Below are positions 1-8,163 of a DNA stretch of 36,373 nucleotides, one piece after another; the stretch's first letter is position 1, and each line of letters opens with the position of its first letter. The position numbers and the translations under genes were made by a program. Below the pieces are notes generated by a model. That model saw only the letters and a list, made by a program, of their open reading frames with translations, had not been told where the DNA came from and searched no databases. Origin of the DNA: a virus. The stretch lies in the IMG/VR virus record IMGVR_UViG_3300035698_014057, positions 1-36,373 of that record; one strand, written 5' to 3'.

Positions 1-86
1 AAATTATTGCAATCCATCCAATGCTGAATTTCTGCATCTACTGCATTTCTACCAACCATCCTTTCTATATATATATTTTGTTTCAT
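1..86 (-). CDS. Partial gene, N-terminus of unknown protein
   Basis: An open frame starts at an ATG whose last bases form the TGA of the upstream SbcC-like gene (ATGA overlap), and it runs off the window edge after about 28 codons. An AAGGGG stretch lies at Shine-Dalgarno distance inside the preceding gene. The first residues are MKQNIYIERMVGRNAVDAEI. I do not recognise the family. The position, last in an operon with a ligase-like protein and an SbcC-like ATPase, suggests a DNA-metabolism gene, but that is context only. Confidence 0.55.
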   Translation of the reverse strand, partial: MKQNIYIERMVGRNAVDAEIQHWMDCNN

Positions 87-1150
87 CTCACTTTCCCCTT
101 ACATAATGGACAAACATCTAGTCCTTCTTTGAATCTATCAAAAGCCCCTACCGCTCCCTCCACTGCTAGGCTCATATCCTTAATTGCCCGGGCCAGACTT
201 TGAAGATTAGAAACACAAATCACCAATTCGCTTTTCTGTTGTTTCTTTTCTTGGAGGAGTTTTATTTTCTTCCTTAGTTCTGTGAAGTCTGGTAGTTTTT
301 TTAGTATAGTTAGTTTTGCCTCAATAGACAAGAGCTGTTCCTTTTCGTCATAGATTTTATCCGACAAATCTATCTTATCATCAATCAATTTAATGTTAGT
401 GTTTATTTTCTTTTGAAGTTCTTTAATAGGAGCCAGTTTAGCAAATACAAGCAATCTCTTTTTAACATTACCTAGACAAGCAAGCAAATCCTTAATTCTG
501 CTTAGTTCTTGTCTCTTTCGTTTTGTTTTCTGTGTCAAAGCTTCTATATCTTCAACAAGCCCTTCAAGTCCCTCTAATGCTTTATATTTTATGAGCTGTG
601 ATTTTTTTGCTTTTAAAGAGAAATTGACTAAATCTAGTTCCTTATCAACTTTTCTCTGCCGTTTGTTTGCAATGTCTATGGCTTTGTTGATTGTCTGCAA
701 ATCAAGAATGGAGTTTAGTTCTTTTGCAACTTCTCCAGGAGACATAGAAAGCAAGTAATAAGGTAAGTGCTGTTTCTGTATATTGACATCGCCTATATTA
801 CAAATATCTGAAACAGCTTGAGGAGGGTCACCCTTGCCAAAACCTGTAAGTGGTGTTTCTGAATCATCAATACGGTAATAGTTCTTTCCTTTTCTGTCTT
901 TATAGCGTTCTATCTTGTGGTCATTAATCCAAAGTGCTACTTGTGCAAATTCATGTTTAGGGCCAGCTTTGTTTTTGTTTGATATGAAAGAATCACCACT
1001 AGGTCTATTTGTTATGCACCACATAATAGCACGGAGAGCAGAACTTTTACCTGTGTCGCTTGCTCCCGTGAAGGCATTTACTCCTTGGGTGAAAATGTAC
1101 TCGGCGTCTCTTGCTCTCTGGAAGCCAATTATTTTTACTTTTTCAATCAT
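83..1150 (-). CDS. SbcC/Rad50-like AAA ATPase, half-length, ending at the zinc hook
   Basis: The 355-residue protein begins like SbcC/Rad50: a short beta start, then a Walker A motif GASDTGKS at residues 29-36, a globular lobe to about 150, and a long charged coiled coil (about 165-335). It ends in CPLC, the zinc-hook motif, only six residues before the stop. The returning coiled coil and the C-terminal lobe with ABC signature and Walker B are absent. I recall similar short ATPases of roughly this size ending at a CPxC motif in other Gram-positive phages, so this may be a natural form rather than a truncation. The ATG overlaps the stop of the ligase-like gene (ATGA), showing translational coupling. 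Probable role: DNA end handling in recombination or replication, perhaps as a non-hydrolysing or partner-dependent ATP-binding protein. Confidence is high for family, low for function. Confidence 0.8.
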   Translation of the reverse strand: MIEKVKIIGFQRARDAEYIFTQGVNAFTGASDTGKSSALRAIMWCITNRPSGDSFISNKNKAGPKHEFAQVALWINDHKIERYKDRKGKNYYRIDDSETPLTGFGKGDPPQAVSDICNIGDVNIQKQHLPYYLLSMSPGEVAKELNSILDLQTINKAIDIANKRQRKVDKELDLVNFSLKAKKSQLIKYKALEGLEGLVEDIEALTQKTKRKRQELSRIKDLLACLGNVKKRLLVFAKLAPIKELQKKINTNIKLIDDKIDLSDKIYDEKEQLLSIEAKLTILKKLPDFTELRKKIKLLQEKKQQKSELVICVSNLQSLARAIKDMSLAVEGAVGAFDRFKEGLDVCPLCKGKVR

Positions 1151-2214
1151 TGTTTTTCCTCTTTCTTTTTCGGAGCTAGTTGGGTTTCACGAATCACATT
1201 CATTTTGGTTCCTTCTTCCAAATCTAAAAGCAAACACTCCCGCTTGCTCCGTTCTTCAAACTTCTTCACAATGTGGAATCCTTTTACCACCCGATTGTTC
1301 AGAGTAAGAAGTATCCCTTTATAATCTTTATCCTGGCACTTTCTTTTGTAGTTCATAGCGGCTACATGAGTAGGAACAGGAACCCAAGCAGTTTTCTTTA
1401 ACCAATCAGGAACCCAATGAAACTGAACAAATAAATCCATTAGTCTATCCTGTCTTGTTACAAAGTCTCGGACAGCTTTTACATCATTTGCTCGTACAGC
1501 TTCGTCCAAAGAATAGTAATCATCTACATACAAAACGAATTTTAGAGGCTGTCCTTTTATCTCTTTGACGAGAATACGGCAATTAAATATGTAGTCGCCT
1601 AATTTTAAATCTGTGAAATAGTCTACTATCTCAGGAATACAATTTATCCTTTCACCATTAGATAGTGTGAGCAATACTTCCTTATTTCGGATTGAGACTA
1701 TGACATCAGAACTTGGAAGCTCAGGTGTGGCATACCAATCTTGGTTTTTGTTCCACATACTCTCATATACTGTTTTGTATTTTTTCTTGTATAGGAAATA
1801 ACAATATTCCTGTCCAAGCCAATCAGAAAGCAATACATCAAAATCATCACCGAATTTAAAATCGTTATCAAGTATGCACCAACAAATATCTTTTTCATCA
1901 GGATTTTCTTCTATATAGGATTTGACATAGTTTAGGGCTTCTTTTAAGGTGATACTTCTTTCTATTATCCAGGAAAGTATTTCAACAAAAGCAAGGTCAG
2001 CCACATCAACACGATTCCAGCGTTTATATTGATAGACACTTGTAAGAAAAGAAAGTCTCCATGGAGAAGCTACCATACGGAATATGTTTTTGACTCCATT
2101 GTCCTCCTTGTAGTCTTTCAGTACCATTTCTTTTTCTTCAAGCGTTTCCGTGTCTTTAAGAATAGCATACAATTCCGCCCCACGCTCTAGGTCTTGTTTT
2201 GATATGGTTTTCAT
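1147..2214 (-). CDS. DNA-ligase-like protein lacking the catalytic lysine motif (putative)
   Basis: The 355-residue protein resembles phage ATP-dependent DNA ligases in overall order. An N-terminal helical part carries a KDYKEDNGVKNIFRMVASPW segment like the start of small ligases. A middle region around 190-235 looks like the strands of the nucleotidyltransferase fold, ending in GDYIFNCRILV where ligases have a DGEL-type motif III. A later YKGILLTLNNRVVKGFHIVK segment matches in position the ligase YEGIMLK...W.K.K motifs IV-V. The KxDG motif I that carries the AMP-lysine is not visible; the equivalent stretch reads ATPELPSSDVIVSIRN. If the match is right, this is a non-catalytic paralogue, perhaps a nick binder or decoy. 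The similarity is weak and by eye; it could be an unrelated protein. It sits between a small protein and an SbcC-like ATPase. Confidence 0.4.
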   Translation of the reverse strand: MKTISKQDLERGAELYAILKDTETLEEKEMVLKDYKEDNGVKNIFRMVASPWRLSFLTSVYQYKRWNRVDVADLAFVEILSWIIERSITLKEALNYVKSYIEENPDEKDICWCILDNDFKFGDDFDVLLSDWLGQEYCYFLYKKKYKTVYESMWNKNQDWYATPELPSSDVIVSIRNKEVLLTLSNGERINCIPEIVDYFTDLKLGDYIFNCRILVKEIKGQPLKFVLYVDDYYSLDEAVRANDVKAVRDFVTRQDRLMDLFVQFHWVPDWLKKTAWVPVPTHVAAMNYKRKCQDKDYKGILLTLNNRVVKGFHIVKKFEERSKRECLLLDLEEGTKMNVIRETQLAPKKKEEKQ

Positions 2215-2217
2215 TTT

Positions 2218-2376
2218 TTACTTACCCTTAAAGTCTTTAATATATATCTTGTTCTCGGCTTTCTGGTAATAAACACCAACAGGCGACCAATCGAAACAAG
2301 CACCTTTTTCTTTTATCCTGATTTCTGCGTTATCTGGACAATTTTTCAGCTTAGTTATAAGTTCTTTTTTTGTCAT
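2218..2376 (-). CDS. 52-aa small hypothetical protein
   Basis: A 52-codon frame starts at ATG with AGGAAA eight or so bases upstream and ends TAA just before the next ATG. The sequence begins MTKKELITKLKNCPDNAEIR and ends in a beta-rich IYIKDFKGK. The opening (short helix, then P-D-N/D-A-E-I/V strand) is a pattern I have seen in many short phage proteins of unknown role. It is the first gene after the promoter at 2573-2602, and it heads the operon with the ligase-like and SbcC-like genes. No function is claimed. Confidence 0.65.
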   Translation of the reverse strand: MTKKELITKLKNCPDNAEIRIKEKGACFDWSPVGVYYQKAENKIYIKDFKGK

Positions 2377-2572
2377 TTATAGTTTCCTGTTTTTTATCTC
2401 ATCTTTGTTGCCTGCAAAAAAGTTAAAGGTTAACCTAACTTACTATTGGCCTGATAGCCTATTTATCACATCTGCCAAGGGCTAGCAATTTCCCACTAGA
2501 TACACAAGAAGAATAAACAGAACACCTTTTTTACAAACAACAAAGATAAGACAAATGTTTCTTATCTACTAT

Positions 2573-2602
2573 ATTATAGAATTGGAGAGAGACAATTTAC
2601 AA
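2573..2602 (-). promoter_or_regulatory. Promoter for the 2376-1 operon
   Basis: Read on the minus strand there is a perfect -10 TATAAT (2573-2578) and a -35 TTGTAA (2597-2602) with an 18-bp spacer; the -35 overlaps the stop codon of the RuvC-like gene. The spacer carries CTCTCCAATTC directly before the -10, an element shared with promoters near 19143, 22987 and 31833. The transcribed leader of about 190 nt has no gene. It includes a GATAAG...CTTATC inverted repeat (2545-2566) with a 10-nt loop just after the predicted start. Confidence 0.7.
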
Positions 2603-3094
2603 TTTCACCATATAAGCCCAATGTGCTATGAGTATACCGTCGGCGTCTTTCTGTTTCAGTATCTTATCTGTGAATTGTGGATACAATCTCTTGCCTATAT
2701 CCAAGCTTGCTTTCTTGAGTTCTGGGGAACCTTTAATTCCACCAGGCAATACAACTTTCTGCCATTGTTTAGAATCAACATACATATGGGCCATTCCATT
2801 TACTTCAAGAAAACACAAAGTAGCTTCCAAAGCTCTCATAGCCGACATAGTGGTTTTGAATCTTCCAGGATTAACACAGGGTCTTTCAAGAACCACAAGA
2901 ACATCATGTCCTATTAAATGCTCAAGGGCTTCCTCAAGCTTTATCATATCAATCCTGGTGATGTTGGCTTTCTTTTTTGTGTAGCTCTGCTCACTCTTTG
3001 TTGGTGTCTTAAAGAATTGAGTTTCGTAGCCATCGCCAATAACCGCAATACTTCCTGAGATTCCGTTATCTATGCCAACATATACATCGTGCAT
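2597..3094 (-). CDS. RuvC-like Holliday junction resolvase
   Basis: The 165-residue protein has the RNase-H-fold resolvase pattern. The N-terminal strand GIDNGISGSIAVI carries the first Asp, VVLERP around residue 92 carries the Glu, and KDADGILIAHWA near the C-terminus carries the last two acidic positions. Length agrees with RuvC. Such enzymes cut four-way junctions and branched replication intermediates before packaging. The start has an AAAGGAG site at good spacing. It is the last gene of the long replication operon, following the SLOG and 5'-3' exonuclease genes, which fits a role in recombination-dependent replication. Confidence 0.85.
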   Translation of the reverse strand: MHDVYVGIDNGISGSIAVIGDGYETQFFKTPTKSEQSYTKKKANITRIDMIKLEEALEHLIGHDVLVVLERPCVNPGRFKTTMSAMRALEATLCFLEVNGMAHMYVDSKQWQKVVLPGGIKGSPELKKASLDIGKRLYPQFTDKILKQKDADGILIAHWAYMVKL

Positions 3095-3095
3095 T

Positions 3096-3491
3096 TTAAA
3101 TCTCCTTTACATGTATTTTTATGTTATTTGCTTTAGCTCGTCTTATCATATCCCTGGTCCCTGGACTTTTACCACTCACGATAGCTACTAGAGCCTCGGC
3201 ATAATCTGCCATTTTTTGGTTCCTGTTAATACCAGCTAGTGAGTTATACATTCCTTTTGCATTCCTTTTTAGCCTTACTTTGTTTGGTGGTAAGCCACTC
3301 CAGTCTGTCCAATTAGCAGGGAATCCTCTCCAAGGAATGTTGTTCACGATACAGTATTGTTTCCCACACTCATCAACACCTCTTGCTTCACCGCAAACAC
3401 CTTCCGTTATATCAAATCCTGATTCCTTAATAGCTTCTGTTACTGCTTTAATATTGGTAATAGTTCTTGAGCCAGCTATTATAACTTTCAT
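3096..3491 (-). CDS. SLOG/DUF2493-family (DprA/LOG-like fold) protein
   Basis: The 131-residue protein shows the SLOG-type Rossmann pattern: MKVIIAGSRTI at the N-terminus, EGVCGEARGVDECGKQYC around residues 31-48 (the GGARGVD nucleotide-binding loop), FPANWTDW, then RNQKMADYAEALVAIVSGKSPGTRDM, the typical R-N-x-x-M-x-x-x-A-D-A signature. Family members bind nucleotide-like ligands; their enzymatic role in phages is not settled. It is placed between 5'-3' exonuclease and RuvC. The start has GAGG at good spacing. DprA itself loads RecA, but this is the shorter DUF2493 type, so that role should not be assumed. Confidence 0.8.
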   Translation of the reverse strand: MKVIIAGSRTITNIKAVTEAIKESGFDITEGVCGEARGVDECGKQYCIVNNIPWRGFPANWTDWSGLPPNKVRLKRNAKGMYNSLAGINRNQKMADYAEALVAIVSGKSPGTRDMIRRAKANNIKIHVKEI

Positions 3492-3492
3492 T

Positions 3493-4374
3493 TTAAAACC
3501 TCACTTCTTTTTGTTGTCTTTGTCTTGGGTAGCCTTTAAAGAAATTTCTCCATCTTTGAAAGGTCTCTCCGTCGAGGGAATCGTAAAGCTCATATTCCTC
3601 ACAAGCTTCAATAAACCCTTCCTTGCTAAATTTATTTGGAGTATATGCCATGGGGGGCGTGTCTGGGTGTGGTAGCAATACAAGTCTTTCATTCCTTTTT
3701 GCTATTCGTCTGCCCTCGGGTGATTCTATGCTCTGATAGGTAATATAATGCTTAGGGAGAACACCTCTCAAGTATTTAATAGCAGTTCCTTTACCTACTC
3801 CTGTAATCCCTTTAACTTCATCAGTATCACAGCCTGCAATGCAAAGCACTTCGCCATATTGTGGAGGTACTATTTTATAATCATCAACAAATGTATTATA
3901 GGTGATTAGTTTTTCTGTTGTCGGATTGTAAATTTCTGCATTTATGGAAAGTAATTGTAGCATATCGTGGTCAGTCGTTACCATGATTATCTTTCCTTCA
4001 AAAGTCTCACATGCTTGTCCTAACCAATCGTCTCCTTCAAATCCTTTTGCAAAGAAGATGTTTTTAAAACCAACTCTCGGAAGAAAGTCGTCCTTTAAAT
4101 CCAGCATCTGTTTAAATAGATGATTCCTTTCTTCTTCTGTAATAGACGGCTTCTTCTTCCGTTTTTCTTTATAAGAGGGATACTCCAGGAAACGAATATT
4201 GTCCTTTGCTGGAGAATCCCAAACAAAAACAAAATCATTGGAGGCAAACTTTTCACCTAGAAGAAGCATTCCATATAAGAACTGTCCTATGATTCCGTCT
4301 CCTTGAGTTCTATCACTAGGACTTATCTGATGAAATGCTCTCCTGATGAAATAGTTGCCATCCAATAAAATCAT
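3493..4374 (-). CDS. 5'-3' exonuclease / flap endonuclease (PolI-N, T5 D15-like)
   Basis: The 293-residue protein matches the FEN-type nuclease fold. MILLDGNYFIRRAFH holds the first metal Asp. VFVWDSPAKDNIRFLEYPSYK forms the Asp plus arch and Lys/Arg region. FAKGFEGDDWLGQA holds the E-G-D-D cluster, and IIMVTTDHDMLQLL holds the T-D-x-D pair. IAGCDTDEVKGITGVGKGTA is the helix-3turn-helix DNA-binding motif. Expected role: removal of RNA primers and 5' flaps, and possibly host DNA breakdown. The ATG overlaps the preceding gene's TGA (ATGA). The polymerase in this window lacks its own 5' nuclease domain, so this protein supplies it separately. Confidence 0.9.
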   Translation of the reverse strand: MILLDGNYFIRRAFHQISPSDRTQGDGIIGQFLYGMLLLGEKFASNDFVFVWDSPAKDNIRFLEYPSYKEKRKKKPSITEEERNHLFKQMLDLKDDFLPRVGFKNIFFAKGFEGDDWLGQACETFEGKIIMVTTDHDMLQLLSINAEIYNPTTEKLITYNTFVDDYKIVPPQYGEVLCIAGCDTDEVKGITGVGKGTAIKYLRGVLPKHYITYQSIESPEGRRIAKRNERLVLLPHPDTPPMAYTPNKFSKEGFIEACEEYELYDSLDGETFQRWRNFFKGYPRQRQQKEVRF

Positions 4375-4595
4375 TTTACCTGTTCCTTTGCTTCTTCCAT
4401 TTCGATTAAGTGGTCATTTATCTTGTCCATAACAAAACAATCAACTGTTTTGTGAAGATGCCCCATTTTCTTTTCCAGGTCAGCAGGACTTTCGATTTTG
4501 TCCAATACTATTTCAGCTTCCATTGCTAATTCATAAGGTTCAAACTGCTCATCTTGTATTGCTTTCCTTACTGTACATTTAATTTTGCCGTGCAT
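4371..4595 (-). CDS. 74-aa hypothetical protein between RecA and exonuclease
   Basis: I place the start at the ATG at 4595, which has TAGGAG seven bases upstream; a longer frame to 4676 would overlap the recA-like gene by about 70 bases and has no such site. The protein opens MHGKIKCTVRKAIQDEQFEP, then becomes an acidic helical stretch ending EEAKEQVK. I do not recognise a family. It is translationally coupled to the exonuclease (ATGA). The RecA-like gene ends in TAG inside this gene's Shine-Dalgarno sequence. Confidence 0.7.
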   Translation of the reverse strand: MHGKIKCTVRKAIQDEQFEPYELAMEAEIVLDKIESPADLEKKMGHLHKTVDCFVMDKINDHLIEMEEAKEQVK

Positions 4596-4605
4596 GGTAC
4601 TTCTC

Positions 4606-5643
4606 CTATTTTGCAAATTTTGGTTTACGATTTGGCTCCAGAGCTTTTTCAACTTCATTCCAAACACCCTGGACAATGAGGTCTAAATCCTCTTCCAAGT
4701 CGTTTTCTTCAATGTAGTCTATAAGCTCCACCTGTTTCATTTCCACACCCCACTCTGGGACAGTTACTTTCTTTGTCTTATCCCAAGGTTTACCTCCCCA
4801 GTGTGATTCCGTGATTAGATAGTTTATGCTACATTCAATATTATCTACACCATAATTGTAGTAGATAGGTATTTCAATGTCCATATATTTTCCAGTTATC
4901 TTATTTTTCTTTACCCTGCAACGAGCAATAATACCAATATCTCTATCAATACCTCTCACTCGTTTTGTTATCTTCTTCCATGGAGCAAACCAAAGGGACA
5001 AAGAAGAATAGAACTCAAGAGCATCACCTCCCGCTGTGGTCTTTGCTTTGAACGTTACACCCATCATTTGTCTAGTTTGTGATATGAGAATAAGCCCACT
5101 ATTAGTCTTTCTCAAACGCCCTACAACTTTGCGTAAGTGTTCGGAATTCTTTTTAGCTTTGCCATCCGTTTGAGAGCCTTTCTCTTTTGTGCCATCTGCA
5201 TGTGATTTTTTCTGTTCCTTAAACTTCTTTTGTTCTTGATTACTAGACAAGGCATCCATTGAATCCTCAACATAGAGGAATGGGGTTCCGTCGTTTAACA
5301 AGTCGTCCATGTTAAAATAGAACTCGTCTACTGTATCACATGGACAAGGACCATCATCATCTTCCATAGCAGGAAGAATCTCTTTAACATATCTACCAAA
5401 GAGTTTTTCCTTATCAAAAGAATCGCCACTTTCAGCATCATCATAATACTTTTCATATTTTTTAAAAGCAGGAATGGAAGCCGCCGTAGCCAAAGCAGTC
5501 AAAGCAATAAATGACTTGCCACTAGACTTATCCCCTACTAAGCGAATTACTTTGCCTAATTTAAACCCCCCTGCAACGAGACCGCTACAGAGAAGGTTCA
5601 AGACAGAGCAACCTGTGTTCCAATATCCAACAGTATGATTCAT
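4606..5643 (-). CDS. RecA/UvsX-like recombinase
   Basis: The 345-residue protein has the RecA core. Walker A GDKSSGKS sits at residues 37-44, Walker B appears as TPFLYVEDSMDAL, and LILISQTRQ carries the end-of-strand Gln used for ATP sensing. After Walker B there is a long Lys-rich insertion (around 135-165, KEQKKSHADGTKEKGSQTDG) in the position of the DNA-binding L1 region. It probably forms filaments on single-stranded DNA for strand exchange. It lies directly downstream of the gp32-like SSB gene, mirroring the SSB-recombinase pairing of T4-like systems. The ribosome binding site is weak, so translation is likely coupled to SSB. The C-terminal tail is acidic then basic. Confidence 0.88.
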   Translation of the reverse strand: MNHTVGYWNTGCSVLNLLCSGLVAGGFKLGKVIRLVGDKSSGKSFIALTALATAASIPAFKKYEKYYDDAESGDSFDKEKLFGRYVKEILPAMEDDDGPCPCDTVDEFYFNMDDLLNDGTPFLYVEDSMDALSSNQEQKKFKEQKKSHADGTKEKGSQTDGKAKKNSEHLRKVVGRLRKTNSGLILISQTRQMMGVTFKAKTTAGGDALEFYSSLSLWFAPWKKITKRVRGIDRDIGIIARCRVKKNKITGKYMDIEIPIYYNYGVDNIECSINYLITESHWGGKPWDKTKKVTVPEWGVEMKQVELIDYIEENDLEEDLDLIVQGVWNEVEKALEPNRKPKFAK

Positions 5644-5648
5644 AATGA

Positions 5649-6710
5649 TTAATCCCAGTCGGAAGAAGCTTCAAAACCTGTATCTAACTCTGATTTGTCC
5701 TTAGGTTCTTCCTTAGGTTCTTCCTTATTAGAGGTACGAGTGCGGCGAGTAGTAGTAACTCCTTTTTCCACTTTATCTTTTGGCTCTTCCTTGGGTTCTT
5801 CCCTAGGAGCACGACTACGGCGACGAGTAGATTCTTTTTTCTCTGCTGGAGCATCGTCCTCTTTTGGTTCTTCTTTCAGTTCAGGATTGTCGTCTGCTTC
5901 CTTGGCTGGTGTTCTTCCCCGACGACGAGTAGATGTTTTTTGCTCTCCTGTAGTTTCACCAGCAGGTCCTTCTTCCGCTCCGTAGAACAAAGCATATATT
6001 TCATCATAAGAAAGACAAGGCAAGCAATCATCAAGTTTTGGCGCTTCATCTACAATAGCCTCACCAAGAGCATCTTTCGCAGAATAAAAGTCTATTCTTC
6101 CAGCTACTACAAAATCATGCCCATCATAAGAATCCTTGTCAAAACGAACCTCAACATCCTGTCCTTCATCAGGAAGAGCAAAGCCAGCAACTTTTGGGTC
6201 CTTCGCAGAGGCTATTTCTTTTTCAAGAGCATCGGCAAAGTTCCGTTTAGAGAAATCAAATATCTCCAAATCGTCCTGTCCTTCTCTCAGGATAACCATT
6301 GCAACTTTACGAGAAGCACGGAGAGGGTCTGTTTTCTTTTCGGGAGCTCCAATATCAAACAGTCTTTTCCGTTCTTCACAAGTAGGACAAGGCAGCCCAT
6401 AAGTGAAATTTGGACAAACAATGGTTACATTGTTCTCACCTATATTCCCGTGAGTTGCGTAAGGCCTCCGATAGGCAATTTCTCCAACACCAGGTACGCC
6501 ATCATTGTCTGAGGCATCTGGGTGTCCTGTTTTTGTTACGACATAAGGAATAATACGAAATGTATGTTTTGCTTCCTTGTCTTTTGCTGGTCTCCAGATT
6601 TTAAAACCTTCAGGGACTTCAAGACCAAAAGTCTTAAATTCCGCCGAAGCTTTTTTTGCCTGTGTCATTGTTCTTTTTGCAAAACCTGCAAAGCGATTTG
6701 TTTTACCCAT
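5649..6710 (-). CDS. gp32-like single-stranded DNA-binding protein with repeated charged tail
   Basis: The 353-residue protein has a basic N-terminus (KTNRFAGFAKRTMTQAKK), then a core around 30-235 with CPNFTYGLPCPTCEERKRLF, a Cys-rich zinc site as in T4 gp32-type proteins, and strands suited to an OB fold. Residues 250-340 form a low-complexity tail with three copies of a unit made of TRRR/TRRT followed by KEEPKEEPKD-type runs. The last residues, DTGFEASSDWD, are acidic, as in SSB tails that recruit partners. Role: coating ssDNA and organising polymerase, RecA and loader. A strong AGGAGG site precedes the ATG. The alternating basic and acidic tail is longer and more repetitive than usual for this family. 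Confidence 0.82.
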   Translation of the reverse strand: MGKTNRFAGFAKRTMTQAKKASAEFKTFGLEVPEGFKIWRPAKDKEAKHTFRIIPYVVTKTGHPDASDNDGVPGVGEIAYRRPYATHGNIGENNVTIVCPNFTYGLPCPTCEERKRLFDIGAPEKKTDPLRASRKVAMVILREGQDDLEIFDFSKRNFADALEKEIASAKDPKVAGFALPDEGQDVEVRFDKDSYDGHDFVVAGRIDFYSAKDALGEAIVDEAPKLDDCLPCLSYDEIYALFYGAEEGPAGETTGEQKTSTRRRGRTPAKEADDNPELKEEPKEDDAPAEKKESTRRRSRAPREEPKEEPKDKVEKGVTTTRRTRTSNKEEPKEEPKDKSELDTGFEASSDWD

Positions 6711-6714
6711 CTTA

Positions 6715-7227
6715 CTAATCCTCCTTTTTAGGATTTAGTGCATTATGCACATTATTTCTTGTTCTGCGTTTACGAACTGTTTGTACTCCTTCTTCCGTGT
6801 CTCCTTTAGCTTTCGGTTCAGAGAAGTATTGTTGGGAATACAATGTAACGAGGTGCTCCAAAGCACGTCTTTTCACATCAAGAGCTTTTACCCAGCCCTC
6901 TACTTCACGACTGATTCCTTGTATTTGTAGTAAAGCACTTTTTCTTTTCTTGACACCAGGCTGTAAAGCGATGATTTGTTTGCCTGCTGTTTCCGTAAAC
7001 TTATCAATACCATATGCCGCAGGATTAGCTCGTAAATCAGCATAGACTTCCGCTTCTTCTTTTTCGAGTTCCCATTTAGCGGCATCTGTTTCATTCCTTA
7101 CTTCGGAGAACAGGTCGGCTACATCACAAGCAATGACTGCAATCCCTTCCCATTCTTCCTCAAGATTATATCGGTCGGTCTTGACCCATATTTTAATCTT
7201 TTCTTTGTACTCTTGGTACTTGCTCAC
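6715..7227 (-). CDS. 170-aa helical protein upstream of SSB; function unknown
   Basis: This mostly alpha-helical protein begins MSKYQEYKEKIKIWVKTDRY and has long charged helices (residues 40-130), then a basic tail VRKRRTRNNVHNALNPKKED. The start is GTG with GGAGG six bases upstream, and the same leader pattern precedes the GTG-started gene at 8511. It ends in TAG directly followed by TAA. The position between clamp loader and SSB/RecA would suit a recombination mediator of the UvsY kind, but I see no sequence support for that beyond size and helical content. Confidence 0.75.
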   Translation of the reverse strand: MSKYQEYKEKIKIWVKTDRYNLEEEWEGIAVIACDVADLFSEVRNETDAAKWELEKEEAEVYADLRANPAAYGIDKFTETAGKQIIALQPGVKKRKSALLQIQGISREVEGWVKALDVKRRALEHLVTLYSQQYFSEPKAKGDTEEGVQTVRKRRTRNNVHNALNPKKED

Positions 7228-7239
7228 TTAAAACCTCCG

Positions 7240-8163
7240 TTATTTTTTTGTATACACACTTGCAACGCTCAAACAAAGCCCTGCTTTAGCTGTATCATAG
7301 TAATTCTCCGAGAAACATTCGATTACATGACAAGAATATAGGTCACCTCTGCTAAGGAATACGGAAGTGGCATAACCTAGCACCGCTCGTCTTATTGATT
7401 CAGGTTCTCCTGTTATTCCCCTTAAAATTTCTCTAGCCTGTTTCAAAGTGCTTCCGTTCTTAAAGAGAATACGACACAGCCCCAAGCCTTGTGTTTCAAC
7501 ATCAACTGTTCCTTTGATAGCTTCTTCCATTTCAACTTCGTTGAGCCCTAAGATTTGATTCAAGAATACAAGAGCATTTCGGCAACTGCCTAAACAATCT
7601 CTTGCAATAATTTCTCCAATCTTTTCAGGAAGATGTGGATGCCCTTCTTTTACACAGATAGGATTAAGAAGTTTATGTACTATTTCCTTTTCACTTAATG
7701 GTGATACTTCAAAAACAGTACATCTGGAACGAACTGTAGGAATCAGTTTTCCTGGTTCTGTTGTTGCTAAAATAAAATAAGCATGGGGAGGGGGTTCTTC
7801 CAGCATTTTTAGCAAACAATTCTGTCCTGCTTTAGTGAGCATGTGAGCCTCATCAAAAAAGAAAACAGACACTTTACCTTTACGGGGCTTGTAGAAACTT
7901 TGTTTCCTCTTATCTCTCACCATGTCAATCCCACCCATATCAACAGAATCCATCTCCGAAAAGTCTGCTCTTGAGCAACCAAGCTTTCTTGCAACTATAC
8001 GAGCAAGTGTTGTCTTGCCTCCCCCTGCAAGCCCTGTGAATAACAGAGCATGAGGGAAATTCTCCTTATTAGATAATAAAGATTTTACGGAAGAAACCAC
8101 TCCAGAGTTCCCTATAAAAGTAGAGAAATCCTTAGGCCTGTGTTTTATTCTTAGTTCCGCCAT
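7240..8163 (-). CDS. Clamp loader AAA+ subunit (DnaX/RFC-like)
   Basis: The 307-residue protein starts with RIKHRPKDFSTFIGN, the typical opening of DnaX/RFC small subunits. It carries Walker A GLAGGGKTT (about 44-52), Walker B FFFDEAHML (about 101-109), sensor 1 in YFILATTEP, and SRC, the arginine-finger motif of clamp loaders (about 146-148). The C-terminal part looks like a collar domain. It lacks the Cys-rich zinc module of bacterial DnaX and the tau extension. Together with the sliding clamp at 11860-12879 it makes a phage-encoded processivity system. Its ATG lies inside the end of a 32-codon reading frame. Confidence 0.9.
   Translation of the reverse strand: MAELRIKHRPKDFSTFIGNSGVVSSVKSLLSNKENFPHALLFTGLAGGGKTTLARIVARKLGCSRADFSEMDSVDMGGIDMVRDKRKQSFYKPRKGKVSVFFFDEAHMLTKAGQNCLLKMLEEPPPHAYFILATTEPGKLIPTVRSRCTVFEVSPLSEKEIVHKLLNPICVKEGHPHLPEKIGEIIARDCLGSCRNALVFLNQILGLNEVEMEEAIKGTVDVETQGLGLCRILFKNGSTLKQAREILRGITGEPESIRRAVLGYATSVFLSRGDLYSCHVIECFSENYYDTAKAGLCLSVASVYTKK

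Noticed and set aside
5940-6512. 190-codon plus-strand frame opposite the SSB gene
   Set aside because: Composition is Ser/Phe/Ile-rich antisense of a clear SSB; no ribosome site; neighbours are all minus-strand here.
6715-7227. UvsY recombination mediator
   Set aside because: Only position and helical character support it; no motif recognised, so the product is left as unknown.
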